The notes beneath the pieces were generated by a model. The model saw only the letters and a program-made list of their open reading frames with translations, did no database searches and had not been told where the DNA came from. Below, in pieces: positions 6,157 through 14,490 of a stretch of DNA of 64,000 nucleotides. Source of the DNA: JBFMEX01 sp040752215 (GTDB taxonomy: Bacteria > Pseudomonadota > Alphaproteobacteria > Rhizobiales > Hyphomicrobiaceae); the NCBI GenBank assembly GCA_040752215.1, contig JBFMEX010000033.1:1-64000 (forward strand). Reading direction: 5' to 3'. Positions within the stretch are counted from its first letter, which is position 1. Each line of letters begins with the position of its first letter. A program made the position numbers and the translations under genes.

Positions 6157-8490
6157 TCAGATCATCAGGACATCGCGGTATGCAGGATCGTCCCAATTCA
6201 GACCGGCCTCGGTCGTGTAGAGGTCGGGGTTGGTCAGGCGCACGAACTGCTCGGCGTACTTGTCCGGGGCGATGGGCGCCGCCGAGCGGGCCTCGATCAG
6301 GGCATCGCGCGCCTTGCGCGGAACCTGCACGATGTGACGCTGGAGGTCGCGCATGATCCCGCCAATCCCTTCGACGTAGGGAATGCGATCCAGGATCTCG
6401 TCCGCGATGCCGGCCACAGCATCGATCGACGCCGGGACGATCACCGGCACCATCGTCTCCTCGATCATGCGGAAGGCGGCGGCGATGTCAGCAAAGGGGA
6501 AATTCAGTTTCGGCCCACCGTCCTCGATCGCGCGCATGATACCGCGCTTGCCAGAATCGCCGACCTTGGCATCGTCGAGCGCCTTCCACTGGCCATCGTC
6601 GTCGCGGCACCACAGCAGTTCTTCGAAGTAGGCTTGGACGGCTTCGGGTGACAGCGGATCTATCCCGCCGCGAAGCACGCGGGCGGTCGCTGCGGCATTC
6701 TGCTCCAGCTCGGGTGGCGTGCCTCGTCCCTCTTTCGCTTCCGGCTCGAAGATGGTCAGCCGGCCGCCGAAAGGCCCTAGCTCGCCGTTGCGATTGCAGC
6801 GGCCGGCCGCTTGCACGATCTGGTCAAGGCCGGCCATTGCCCGCCAAACCGCTTCGAAAGAGATATCGACGCCGGCCTCGATGAGGGATGTCGATGCGAG
6901 GCGAACCGGCCTCCCGTCTTTCAAATCTGCGCGGATTTCCGCCAGCGCGTGCTGCCGGTGCGCGGCCGTCATCGCCGTCGTCAGATGGCGCGCGCCGTCG
7001 AGGCCTGCGTTGCGCATGGCCTCGAACAGCTCGCGGGCGTGCCGGCGGTTGTTGACGATGATCAGACCCTTCGAGGTGTCTGCGATCTGTTCCACCAAGG
7101 CGTCGTCGCTCAGCGTGCCCGCCACGTTCGGCTGCACGCGCTGCAGTCGCTGATAGAGATTGCGATTGGGCTGCACGATCTCGCGGACCTGGGCACGGTC
7201 GAGCATTTCCCGCGGCGGTGGGCTCATGGGTGAGGCGCCTTGGAACGCCTCCTTTGTCAGCGCCGGCTGCGTCGCCGTGCACAGGACGACGGAGCAGCCG
7301 TAGCCCCGTGCCAATTCCTTCAAAGCGGCAACGCAGGGTCTGAGCAGCTTCAGCGGAAGCGTCTGCGCCTCGTCGAGCACGATCACCGAGCGGGCGATGT
7401 TGTGCAGCTTGCGGCACCGCTTCGCGCTGTTAGCGAACAGGCTCTCGAAGAACTGGACTGCCGTCGTGATGACGACTGGTCGATCCCAGTTCTGCGCCGC
7501 GAGCCGCAGCCGCTCGCGTCCGTAATTGTCCTCCTTGGCCAGACGATGATCGAGCTTGTCGTCGTCGAACGCGCTGTGGTGCTCCAGGATCGCGTCGGCG
7601 TTGCCGAGCGCAACTCGGAACACGTCGGCGGTCTGGTCGATGATCGATGTGAAGGGGACGACGTAGATAACGCGATCGAAGTAACCGGCGTGGTGTACCG
7701 CGTGATCAAGTGCGTAGGCCAGTGACGAAAGTGTCTTGCCGCCGCCCGTCGGCACCGTGAGAGTGAAGAGGCCGGGCGCATAGTCCGCGGCGGTGCGGCA
7801 ATCAGCGAGAACCTCGGCACGCAGGGCCGCAAGCTCGTCTACTGACGGGCAATTTCCGAACCGATTGGCGAGGTGAGCATCGAGGATTGACTTCAGCGGG
7901 CCGAGCGGTGGAGGCGTACGAAGATCGGGCGATCCCTTGGCGTTATGTTCGAAGCGCTCGGTCTCAAGCCGGTCCGCATCGACAAGCGCGGAAAAGAGCA
8001 TGCGAATGAAGAACGCCCAGGCAAAGATGCCCTTGGCCGCCCCGCGCAATGGGGCAGGATCGGCATCGAGAGCCGGCAGATCGAGCAGGGGCTCCATCTG
8101 CTCAGCATTCTCCAGACGCTCGTTCAGGGGCGTCAGTCCGCCGCCTGCCGCAATCCCGTTCGCAAGCCCGGCGTGATGGCCAGCGATGGCGAACGCGAGC
8201 AGTCTTCCGATTGCCGCTCGCGAAGGCCGGTGCAGCTGCGCATACCGCTCGACGGCGGCCCGCGCGCCCTCGCCGGCATGGGGAATCGTGGGGCGAAGCT
8301 TGCGCAGATAGCGCTGCCATTCGGGCTTGGCTTTGCCGAGATCATGCAGGAGGCCTGCGGCCCTGCCGTACTCTGCGGCGCCGAACTTCCCGGCCAGCGT
8401 GGCAGCGCGGCCGCCGACGGACAGAAGATGGTCTTCCAGTCCTTCCCACTCTGCTTCCGAGCCGTCAGTTGAGTGGGCGTAAGGCTTCAA
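6157..8490 (-). CDS. cas3: CRISPR-associated helicase/nuclease Cas3 (type I-C)
   Basis: A 777-residue HD-nuclease plus superfamily 2 helicase, which unwinds and degrades target DNA after Cascade binding. HD-domain residues are His21, His49-Asp50 (GLLHDLGK), His105-His106 (GHHAGL) and Asp171. The helicase has Walker A PTGGGKT at about 247-253, DEAQ at 373-376 and CTATQP as motif III. Both activities therefore look intact. The start appears to be TTG at 8490, eight bases after GGAG. It is the first gene of the cas operon. Confidence 0.97.
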   Translation of the reverse strand: MKPYAHSTDGSEAEWEGLEDHLLSVGGRAATLAGKFGAAEYGRAAGLLHDLGKAKPEWQRYLRKLRPTIPHAGEGARAAVERYAQLHRPSRAAIGRLLAFAIAGHHAGLANGIAAGGGLTPLNERLENAEQMEPLLDLPALDADPAPLRGAAKGIFAWAFFIRMLFSALVDADRLETERFEHNAKGSPDLRTPPPLGPLKSILDAHLANRFGNCPSVDELAALRAEVLADCRTAADYAPGLFTLTVPTGGGKTLSSLAYALDHAVHHAGYFDRVIYVVPFTSIIDQTADVFRVALGNADAILEHHSAFDDDKLDHRLAKEDNYGRERLRLAAQNWDRPVVITTAVQFFESLFANSAKRCRKLHNIARSVIVLDEAQTLPLKLLRPCVAALKELARGYGCSVVLCTATQPALTKEAFQGASPMSPPPREMLDRAQVREIVQPNRNLYQRLQRVQPNVAGTLSDDALVEQIADTSKGLIIVNNRRHARELFEAMRNAGLDGARHLTTAMTAAHRQHALAEIRADLKDGRPVRLASTSLIEAGVDISFEAVWRAMAGLDQIVQAAGRCNRNGELGPFGGRLTIFEPEAKEGRGTPPELEQNAAATARVLRGGIDPLSPEAVQAYFEELLWCRDDDGQWKALDDAKVGDSGKRGIMRAIEDGGPKLNFPFADIAAAFRMIEETMVPVIVPASIDAVAGIADEILDRIPYVEGIGGIMRDLQRHIVQVPRKARDALIEARSAAPIAPDKYAEQFVRLTNPDLYTTEAGLNWDDPAYRDVLMI

Positions 8491-8728
8491 AGTCAGTGCT
8501 CCTCTCGCACATTAGGGGACGTGCGAGTTTGGCGGCCTGCGCAATTGGAACGCAAGGCCGTTCTGGGTGTGACACGCAACGCTCGCCGTCGAGGACCGAC
8601 CGCAACGATCACCGTTGTGTTCACCTGCACCCCCTGACAACGTATTGATGCCGGGCCACGACACGCCATGCCGCGATACGCCGCGACAAGGCATGACGCG
8701 TCGCGGCACTGTGCTGTGCTTGTGCATA
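8491..8728. other. Intergenic region upstream of cas3
   Basis: This 238-bp stretch lies between the integrase stop and the cas3 start and should contain the cas operon promoter. It includes the near-palindrome GCCATGCC...GGCATGAC around 8665-8700, which might be an integrase terminator or an operator. I see no gene and no clear -35/-10 pair. Confidence 0.4.
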
Positions 8729-9925
8729 TCACTTTGGCTTACGAACGAGTGATTCGACATGCGCCGCCCACGTATCGAGCGCGGCGCGCTTTTGATCGAG
8801 ATAGGCAAAGCGGTTGTAGACCGCTGTGATGCCATCGATGTCGCGGGGGGAGTGGTTGAGGATCCGACGAACGATGTGTGGGTCAACGCCGAGGCGGCCC
8901 ATGCCGGTCGCGACCGTGCGCCTCAAATCATGCAACGACCATGGCGGAATAGCGCACACCGCGTCGAGACGCCGCTTGCGCTTCGAAAACCCAGAGACGG
9001 GAACAGGCTTGTCATCGGCAACGAACACGAGCTCGCCGTGTCGGCGGGGAATTGCCTTCAGAATGGCGACGGCCTGAAGGCTGAGCGGCACCTCATGCGC
9101 CCGGTTCGACTTGGTGCGGCGGGCGGGAAGAGTCCAAAGCGCGCGATCAAAGTCGATCTCGGACCAGCGCATGCCGGCCACCTCGCCGCGGCGCTGTCCC
9201 GTGAGGAGGAGCAGCTGCACGATCTGCTGATAGGGATAGCCCTCGGTCTCCAAAGCGCGCCAGATGCATCGGATCTCGTCATCGGTGTGGAAGCGGTCGC
9301 GGCTGTTGTGGTTCGACGGCATGTCGAGCCCGAAGCATGGCGACATGTCGACGAGGCCGCGACGCAACGACCAGGCGAAGAGCTTGCGCACGGCCGCCAG
9401 CGCGTGGTTGGCCGCACTCGGCGAGCCGCGCTCGAGGATCGCATCGAGGACGTCGGTGACATCGCGTCGGGTGATGTCACGGATCTGGCGCGCGCCCCAC
9501 CGGGAGACAAAGTCGACGTCCAGCTGGCGCCGGGTCTCCAGGGCGGTGCCGGGCTTGTTCTTGACCGCGCAATGAAGCGCACAGAAATCGTCGACCACTG
9601 AAGCGAACGATGTCTTTGAGCGGTGGGTCGTGTTGGTCGCGGGTGGTGGGGTCGTGTCGACCGGCTCACCGTTGCGCAAGCGGGTGCGCACCTCGTAGGC
9701 GAGATCGCGGGCCTCCTTGAGCGTAACCTCGGGATAGCGGCCGAGCGTGCGCCGACGACGCAGGCGATCTCCCTTGAGCCGATAATAGAGGCAGAATGTC
9801 TTGGCGCCGCCCTTGCTGATCCGCACGCACAAACCGGGTAGTCCGCCGACCGGCACCTCCCTCTGTCCCGCGGCAGGCGGCTTCAGGTTTCGCAGCTCTG
9901 TGTCGGTGAGAGGACCCCTGCCCAT
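8729..9925 (-). CDS. int: Tyrosine recombinase/phage-type integrase (DUF4102 N-terminus)
   Basis: A 398-residue integrase of the kind carried by tRNA-targeting genomic islands. The N-terminal DUF4102 arm-binding domain (LTDTELRNLKPP...CLYYRLKGDRLRRRTLG-like, 1-90) is followed by a SAM-like core-binding region and the catalytic domain. The catalytic residues appear to be Arg245 (TGQRRGE), Lys272, His332/Arg335 (LHDLRRT), His358 (LNHS) and Tyr370 (AVYNRF). All are present, so the enzyme should be active. It lies between the cas operon and a tRNA-like 3' fragment, facing away from that fragment, as expected for an element integrated there. Confidence 0.95.
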   Translation of the reverse strand: MGRGPLTDTELRNLKPPAAGQREVPVGGLPGLCVRISKGGAKTFCLYYRLKGDRLRRRRTLGRYPEVTLKEARDLAYEVRTRLRNGEPVDTTPPPATNTTHRSKTSFASVVDDFCALHCAVKNKPGTALETRRQLDVDFVSRWGARQIRDITRRDVTDVLDAILERGSPSAANHALAAVRKLFAWSLRRGLVDMSPCFGLDMPSNHNSRDRFHTDDEIRCIWRALETEGYPYQQIVQLLLLTGQRRGEVAGMRWSEIDFDRALWTLPARRTKSNRAHEVPLSLQAVAILKAIPRRHGELVFVADDKPVPVSGFSKRKRRLDAVCAIPPWSLHDLRRTVATGMGRLGVDPHIVRRILNHSPRDIDGITAVYNRFAYLDQKRAALDTWAAHVESLVRKPK

Positions 9926-9955
9926 CTGTGATCGACCGATTGCATTTCGTCATTC

Positions 9956-9968
9956 AATCTGAGGGTCG
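9956..9968 (+). repeat. 13-bp direct repeat of the tRNA-like core
   Basis: AATCTGAGGGTCG occurs here and again at 10193-10205 inside the tRNA-like fragment (anticodon-stem 3' side plus variable loop). A perfect 13-base match this close is unlikely by chance. It could be a second attachment core or a remnant of an earlier integration. Confidence 0.5.
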
Positions 9969-9975
9969 AAATTCT

Positions 9976-10067
9976 GGGCACCTGGATTAGAAGGCTAGGT
10001 GCCCGCGAGCACCAGAGCGAACTCTGAAGGGTCATTGCGGCGAATTCTAGGTGCCCACTAGGTGCCC
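9976..10067. repeat. TAGGTGCCC repeats, candidate integrase arm sites
   Basis: Three direct copies of TAGGTGCCC lie at 9996-10004, 10048-10056 and 10059-10067. An inverted copy of its last eight bases (GGGCACCT) is at 9976-9983. They sit between the integrase start and the tRNA-like fragment, where arm-type binding sites of DUF4102-type integrases are expected. The assignment as arm sites is inference; the repeats are plain in the sequence. Confidence 0.55.
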
Positions 10068-10182
10068 AAATCGATGTGCTGCACCGAATATCAATGTTCA
10101 ACAAAGTTGTATTTTCTAGTTGTAAATCAATGTGAAGCGCGCACGTGCGCAAGTTCATGTTTCGCAATGTTTTGCCGAAAAA

Positions 10183-10232
10183 TCAGATTCCAAATCTGAG
10201 GGTCGCAGGTGCGAATCCTGCCGGGATCGCCA
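10183..10232 (+). other. tRNA 3'-half fragment (CCA anticodon), probable att site
   Basis: The 50 bases fold as the 3' part of a tRNA: anticodon stem TCAGA/TCTGA with loop TTCCAAA (anticodon CCA, Trp), variable loop GGGTC, T-stem GCAGG/CCTGC with loop TGCGAAT, acceptor strand CGGGATC, discriminator G and encoded CCA. The matching 5' half (acceptor strand GATCCCG and a D-arm) is not found upstream, so this is not a complete gene. Such 3' halves mark one end of an island integrated into a tRNA or tRNA-like site. The antisense reading GRIRTCDPQIWNL is a familiar spurious-protein signature of such sequences. Confidence 0.6.
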
Positions 10233-10674
10233 GATTTCTCAATAAAATCAACGCGAAACTCCTCGGATGCGGGATTGCTGTGCAGGCACAACCCAGCCGG
10301 GTCCCGTGCGGGTCCCGCGGCCGCTGGTTCCGGACCGCCGGTGCGGAAATGCGAAGGGGGAGGGGAATATACGAAGGCGCGAAAGCTTGCAGGCCGAAGC
10401 CCATCGATCGGGACCGGCGGTGCCGCTGCACCGCCCGCGCGAGGCCGGTCGAACGTCGGCAGGTCACGTCGCTCGGCGTCACCTCGTCTGATGCGAATGC
10501 TCGCATGTGGGCTGGTCCTGGAACATCGATCCTGACTTGCGTCAGATAAGAAAACAGTTCCTGTCACTGATCACAAGAGGAATGGATTTCTATCTTTATT
10601 TTCGACTATCCCGTGAAGGGAGTAGGATTTTCCAATATATGAGAGGCGTCGCCGCTGTAGAGGACGCCACGCAC
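10233..10674. other. Gene-less stretch upstream of the sulfate operon
   Basis: These 442 bp hold no convincing gene; the open frames run through the tRNA-like fragment and have no family features. CTGAC-TTGC-GTCAG at 10532-10545 is a short perfect inverted repeat. An AT-richer patch at about 10575-10640 precedes the ferredoxin gene. These are the likely promoter and operator region of the sulfate operon, but I cannot assign exact elements. Confidence 0.4.
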
Positions 10675-11061
10675 ATGACCTTCTCCCATGAGGCCAGAGT
10701 CGAGCAGGAGCCGCTGTTCTCGTTCACGGTCCGACTCGCCGACGCCAGCGTCACGCATCAGGCTCTGGCCGGCATGCACCTCGTCGAGCTGATGCAGGCC
10801 CACGGCCTGCCGGTGAAAGCCGAGTGCGGCGGCGCCGGCGCGTGCGCGACGTGCCACGTGCGCGTGCCGGCGGCATGGCAGGACGTTCTGCCACCGCCGT
10901 CCGAGGAAGAACTCGCCAAGCTCGACGAGATCCCGGGCGCCGACGACGCCTCGCGGCTCGCCTGCCAGATCACCATGACCGCCGATCTCGACGGCATCGA
11001 GCTGGAGCTGCAGCCGGACAGCCACCTGATCCTGGGCCTACCGAGGCAGGCAGCCGCCTGA
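10675..11061 (+). CDS. [2Fe-2S] ferredoxin, probable electron donor to CysI
   Basis: A 128-residue plant/adrenodoxin-like ferredoxin domain, from FSFTVRLADASVTHQALAG to the C-terminus. Cluster ligands are in the CGGAGACATC segment, with a distal Cys in RLACQI. The frame is open back to 10507, but the domain begins after 10700. The ATG at 10675 follows AGAGGA by about ten bases, and the ATG at 10639 is an alternative. It is the first gene of a run with DUF2849, cysI, DUF934, cysH, cysD and cysNC, and no cysJ flavoprotein is present. It probably carries electrons to the siroheme reductase. Confidence 0.85.
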   Translation: MTFSHEARVEQEPLFSFTVRLADASVTHQALAGMHLVELMQAHGLPVKAECGGAGACATCHVRVPAAWQDVLPPPSEEELAKLDEIPGADDASRLACQITMTADLDGIELELQPDSHLILGLPRQAAA

Positions 11062-11112
11062 GCGGGGGAACTCTCTCATAGCCTGCCGCCGACAAACCCG
11101 AGGCACTCGCAC

Positions 11113-11379
11113 ATGTCCATGGTCGTCACTGCCAATCAACTCCGCTCCGGCGCCGTCGTCTATCTGGGTTCGACGGGTGACTGGGTCGATGCCATCGATC
11201 ATGCCACGGTGGCAGAGGATGCCGGCGCCATGCAGCGACTCGAGGCCATCGCCGCTGCGGCCGTCGAGCACTGCGAGGTGACCGCGGTTTATGCCTTCGC
11301 CGTGCAGATCGTCGGTGGCCGACCCGTGCCGCTGACGATGCGCGAGAGGATCCGCGCCGCGAAGGCTCCCACCGTTTGA
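11113..11379 (+). CDS. DUF2849 protein of the sulfite reductase operon
   Basis: An 88-residue protein of the DUF2849 type, a small alphaproteobacterial family found next to cysI. It opens VVTANQLRSGAVVYLG and includes the WVDAIDHATVA segment. It is soluble, with no signal peptide. The gene ends 12 bp before cysI, which points to co-translation and a helper role in sulfite reduction. The biochemical function is not known to me. Confidence 0.85.
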   Translation: MSMVVTANQLRSGAVVYLGSTGDWVDAIDHATVAEDAGAMQRLEAIAAAAVEHCEVTAVYAFAVQIVGGRPVPLTMRERIRAAKAPTV

Positions 11380-11391
11380 GGATCGCCCCGC

Positions 11392-13092
11392 ATGTATCGC
11401 TATGACGATTTCGACCGTCACCTCGTCGCCGAGCGGGTTCAGTCGTTCCGCGATCAGGTCGCACGGCGCCTATCCGGCGAGCTGACGGAAGAGCAATTCA
11501 AGCCGCTGCGCCTGCAGAACGGTCTCTACCTGCAGCTGCACGCCTACATGCTCCGGATTGCCATTCCATACGGCGTGCTCGGCACTCGCCAGCTGCGCCG
11601 GCTCGCGCAGATCTCGCGCCGGTTCGATCGCGGCCTCGGACATTTCACCACACGGCAGAATCTGCAGCTCAACTGGATCCGGCTGGAGGATGCACCCGAC
11701 ATTCTCGATGCGCTGGCCGAGGTCGGCATGCACGCCATCCAGACCAGCGGCAACTGCATCCGCAACGTCACCACGGACCCGTACGCCGGCGTCGCGGTAG
11801 ACGAGATCGAGGACGCACGCATCTGGGCCGAAGTGCTCCGCCAGTGGTCGACCGTGCATCCCGAGTTCAGCTTCCTGCCACGCAAGTTCAAGATCGCCGT
11901 TACGGCGGCAGCAGAGGACCGCGCCGCGACGGCCTTCCACGACATCGGGTTGCGGCTGACGAGGGCGAACGGCGGCGCAACCGGCTTCCGCGTGCTTGTC
12001 GGGGGTGGCCAGGGCCGCAGCCCGTACATCGCGCAGACCCTTTCCGAGTTCGTGCCGCAGCAGCATCTGCTCTCGTACCTGGAGGCGATCCTGCGCGTTT
12101 ACAATCTGCATGGGCGTCGCGATAACATTTACAAGGCGCGCATCAAGATCCTGGTCCATGCCCTCGGCATCGACGAGATGCGCCGGCAGGTCGAGGCCGA
12201 ATGGGCAGCGATGGACAAGGATGCCCTCGATCTGCCACCGGGCGAGCTCGCGCGTATCCGGGCACGGTTTGCGTCACGGCCCCTGCCGCTGGTCGAGTGG
12301 CAGGATGCAGCGATCGACGCGCGCCGGCGCGCCGATGCGGCCTTTGCGCGCTGGGAGAAGAACAACGTCAGGCCGCATCGCAGTGCCGGCCGGGCGATCG
12401 TCAACGTATCGCTGAAGGAGCCGGGCAAGGTTCCCGGAGACGCGAATGCCGCCCAGATGGAGGTCGTGGCCGATCTCGCCGAGCGCTACTCGCACGACGA
12501 GGTGCGCGTCACCTACCAGCAGAGCCTGGTGCTGCCGCACGTCGCCGTGCGCGATTTGCCCGCGGTTTACGACGGTCTTGTCGCCGCCGGGCTCGCGACC
12601 GCCAACACCGACTTGGTGACGGACATCATCGCCTGCCCGGGGCTCGACTACTGCAATCTCGCCAATGCGCGTGCCATCCCTGTCGCGCAGGCGATCGCGC
12701 GCCGGTTCGCCGAGCCGGCCCGCGCCGAGGCAATCGGACGCATCCGCCTCAACATCTCCGGCTGCATCAACGCCTGCGGCCACCACCATGCCGGCAATAT
12801 CGGCATTCTCGGCGTCGATAAGAAGGGCACCGAGCACTACCAGATCACGATTGGCGGCAGCCCCGGCGACGACGCAGCGATCGGCAGCATCCTCGGCCCG
12901 AGCTTCCCGGCGGAGGCGGTGCCTGACGCGATCGAGGCGATCATCGACACCTACCTGTCGCTGCGGTCAAAGCCCGCCGAGAGCTTTCTCGACACCGTCC
13001 GACGCGTCGGTCTCGAGCCGTTCCGTGAAACCCTCTATGGCACCGGCCGGGTCGCGGCCGACGCGCCGACCAAGGAGCCGGTCCATGTCTGA
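11392..13092 (+). CDS. cysI: Assimilatory sulfite (or nitrite) reductase, siroheme [4Fe-4S] type
   Basis: A 566-residue hemoprotein that reduces sulfite to sulfide. The [4Fe-4S]-siroheme ligands are in the order Cys415, Cys421 (CPGLDYC), Cys458 and Cys462 (SGCINACGHHH), the CX5C...CX3C pattern of sulfite and nitrite reductases. Two ferredoxin-reductase-like half domains flank the cluster region (FTTRQNLQLNW near the N-terminus). The ferredoxin upstream and APS reductase downstream argue for sulfite over nitrite. The end overlaps the DUF934 gene by 8 bp. Confidence 0.94.
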   Translation: MYRYDDFDRHLVAERVQSFRDQVARRLSGELTEEQFKPLRLQNGLYLQLHAYMLRIAIPYGVLGTRQLRRLAQISRRFDRGLGHFTTRQNLQLNWIRLEDAPDILDALAEVGMHAIQTSGNCIRNVTTDPYAGVAVDEIEDARIWAEVLRQWSTVHPEFSFLPRKFKIAVTAAAEDRAATAFHDIGLRLTRANGGATGFRVLVGGGQGRSPYIAQTLSEFVPQQHLLSYLEAILRVYNLHGRRDNIYKARIKILVHALGIDEMRRQVEAEWAAMDKDALDLPPGELARIRARFASRPLPLVEWQDAAIDARRRADAAFARWEKNNVRPHRSAGRAIVNVSLKEPGKVPGDANAAQMEVVADLAERYSHDEVRVTYQQSLVLPHVAVRDLPAVYDGLVAAGLATANTDLVTDIIACPGLDYCNLANARAIPVAQAIARRFAEPARAEAIGRIRLNISGCINACGHHHAGNIGILGVDKKGTEHYQITIGGSPGDDAAIGSILGPSFPAEAVPDAIEAIIDTYLSLRSKPAESFLDTVRRVGLEPFRETLYGTGRVAADAPTKEPVHV

Positions 13093-13645
13093 TCCCACGC
13101 CCCTGCTCGCGCCATTGAAGCCGGCCGTGTGCGAGGCCCGCGTGTGGAGCCCGCGTGGCTTCATCATTGACCCGTGGCACTATCTCGATGACGGCGAGCA
13201 ATGCCCGGCAAATGGTCACGCAATCGTTCCGCTGACTCGCTGGCGCACCGAAAGCAATCTGCGCAACGGCCCGATCGTTGGCGTCGAGGTGCAGCCGACA
13301 GATGTACTCGAAGCCGATCTCGTCGACATAGCGAGACTGCCGCTCGTCGTGCTGGTGTTTCCCAAGTTCACCGACGGCCGCGCCTACTCGACCGCGCGCC
13401 GCCTTCGCGGGCATTGGGGGTATCGGGGCGAGATTCGCGCGCGCGGGGACGTGCTGCTCGACCAGCTTCCGCTAATGCTGGGCTGCGGGTTCGACAGCTT
13501 CGAGATCCGTGATGCCGCCACACTGCGCTCGCTCGAGCGCGGTTACACGCCGGCCGTCGCACGGCGCTACGATCCTACCGGCAGCCGAATGCGTCGATCG
13601 CCGATCTCCTCGAGATCACAGGCCGCCCTCGCCGCAGCGGAATAG
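13085..13645 (+). CDS. DUF934 family protein of sulfate assimilation
   Basis: A 186-residue DUF934 protein. The core PLVVLVFPKFTDGRAYSTARRLRGHWGYRGEIRA-type segment (about 100-135) and the LGCGFDSFEIRD segment are characteristic. The start is an ATG inside the cysI stop (ATGTCTGA), so translation is coupled. The family always sits beside cysI/cysH and is thought to assist sulfite reduction. The frame is also open far upstream, but only as a shadow of cysI. Confidence 0.9.
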   Translation: MSDPTPLLAPLKPAVCEARVWSPRGFIIDPWHYLDDGEQCPANGHAIVPLTRWRTESNLRNGPIVGVEVQPTDVLEADLVDIARLPLVVLVFPKFTDGRAYSTARRLRGHWGYRGEIRARGDVLLDQLPLMLGCGFDSFEIRDAATLRSLERGYTPAVARRYDPTGSRMRRSPISSRSQAALAAAE

Positions 13646-13707
13646 CCCTGGGCGAAATTGAAATCGACCAGCCGAGCCTCACGGACCGGTGACGCGAAAG
13701 GTCAGCC

Positions 13708-14454
13708 ATGACTGCCATCGACCTCAAACCCGCGCGGGTCGCATCGTCGGCGACTGCATCCTCCCACGCCGAGTCGAAAAGGATCCTGACCCTCGCAGTG
13801 CGGACGCTGTTTCCCGGACGCATCGCCCTCGTCTCCAGCTTCGGCGCCGAGTCCGCAGTCCTGCTGCACATGCTCGCGGAAATCGATCGATCGACGCCCG
13901 TGCTGTTCCTCGACACCGGTATGCACTTCCCGCAGACGCTGGCCTACCGCGACACCCTGTTGGAAGCGTTGGGGCTGACGGACGTGCGCACGATAGAGCC
14001 CGCTCCCGCTGCCGTGGCCGCCGCCGATCCCGGAGGGCGGCTGTCGGAATCGGCGCCCGATCTCTGCTGCGCGCTTCGCAAAGTCGTGCCGCTGAACGAC
14101 GCCCTCGACGGCTTCGACGCCTGGATTACCGGGCGAAAGCGCTTCCAGGGCGGCGCGCGATCGGCGCTGCCGTATTGCGAGCCCGACGGCAACCGCATCA
14201 AGGTGAACCCGCTCGCCATGTGGGACGCTGCGGCGCTGGAGGCCTACATGGTGGCGCACGACCTGCCGCGCCATCCGCTGGTCGCCGATGGTTTCTGCTC
14301 GATCGGCTGCTATCCGTGCACCAGCAGGGTGCGGCCGGGCGAGAGTGCTCGTGAGGGGCGCTGGCGCGGCAAAGGAAAGACGGAGTGCGGCATCCATGGC
14401 GACACGCGCGCCGCGGCTGCAGCGCTTGCCGAGAACCTCGATCCCAGCATTTGA
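13708..14454 (+). CDS. cysH: Adenylylsulfate (APS) reductase, [4Fe-4S] type
   Basis: A 248-residue PAPS/APS reductase. The pair Cys120-Cys121 (CCALRKVVPL) and Cys201/Cys204 (CSIGCYPC) form the [4Fe-4S] site of the APS-using branch. Cys227 in ECGIHG is the catalytic cysteine. The nucleotide-binding region is SSFGAESAVLLHM. The Fe-S cysteines mean it should act directly on APS, giving sulfite for CysI. Its ATG lies 62 bp after DUF934, with CysD following closely. Confidence 0.95.
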   Translation: MTAIDLKPARVASSATASSHAESKRILTLAVRTLFPGRIALVSSFGAESAVLLHMLAEIDRSTPVLFLDTGMHFPQTLAYRDTLLEALGLTDVRTIEPAPAAVAAADPGGRLSESAPDLCCALRKVVPLNDALDGFDAWITGRKRFQGGARSALPYCEPDGNRIKVNPLAMWDAAALEAYMVAHDLPRHPLVADGFCSIGCYPCTSRVRPGESAREGRWRGKGKTECGIHGDTRAAAAALAENLDPSI

Positions 14455-14490
14455 GACCCAATGATGCCGAGTTTCCTCTCGACAGGACCA

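Larger units (their letters stand above)
1..10232. mobile_element. Right portion of a putative integrated island carrying CRISPR-Cas
   Basis: An intact integrase, candidate arm repeats and a tRNA-like 3' half lie together at 8729-10232, with the whole type I-C locus immediately inboard. To the right the sequence becomes conserved chromosomal sulfate metabolism. The simplest reading is that 10232 is the right boundary of an element whose left end is outside the window. Whether the cas genes belong to it rather than merely neighbouring it cannot be shown without the other att site. Confidence 0.45.

Noticed and set aside
10140..10232. A complete tRNA-Trp gene
   Set aside because: The 5' half with acceptor strand and D-arm is missing upstream, so only a 3' fragment can be claimed.
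10127..10567. Frames at the integrase/sulfate boundary encoding GRIRTCDPQIWNL and similar
   Set aside because: This peptide is the antisense reading of the tRNA-like 3' half, a common spurious annotation; no ribosome site or domain.
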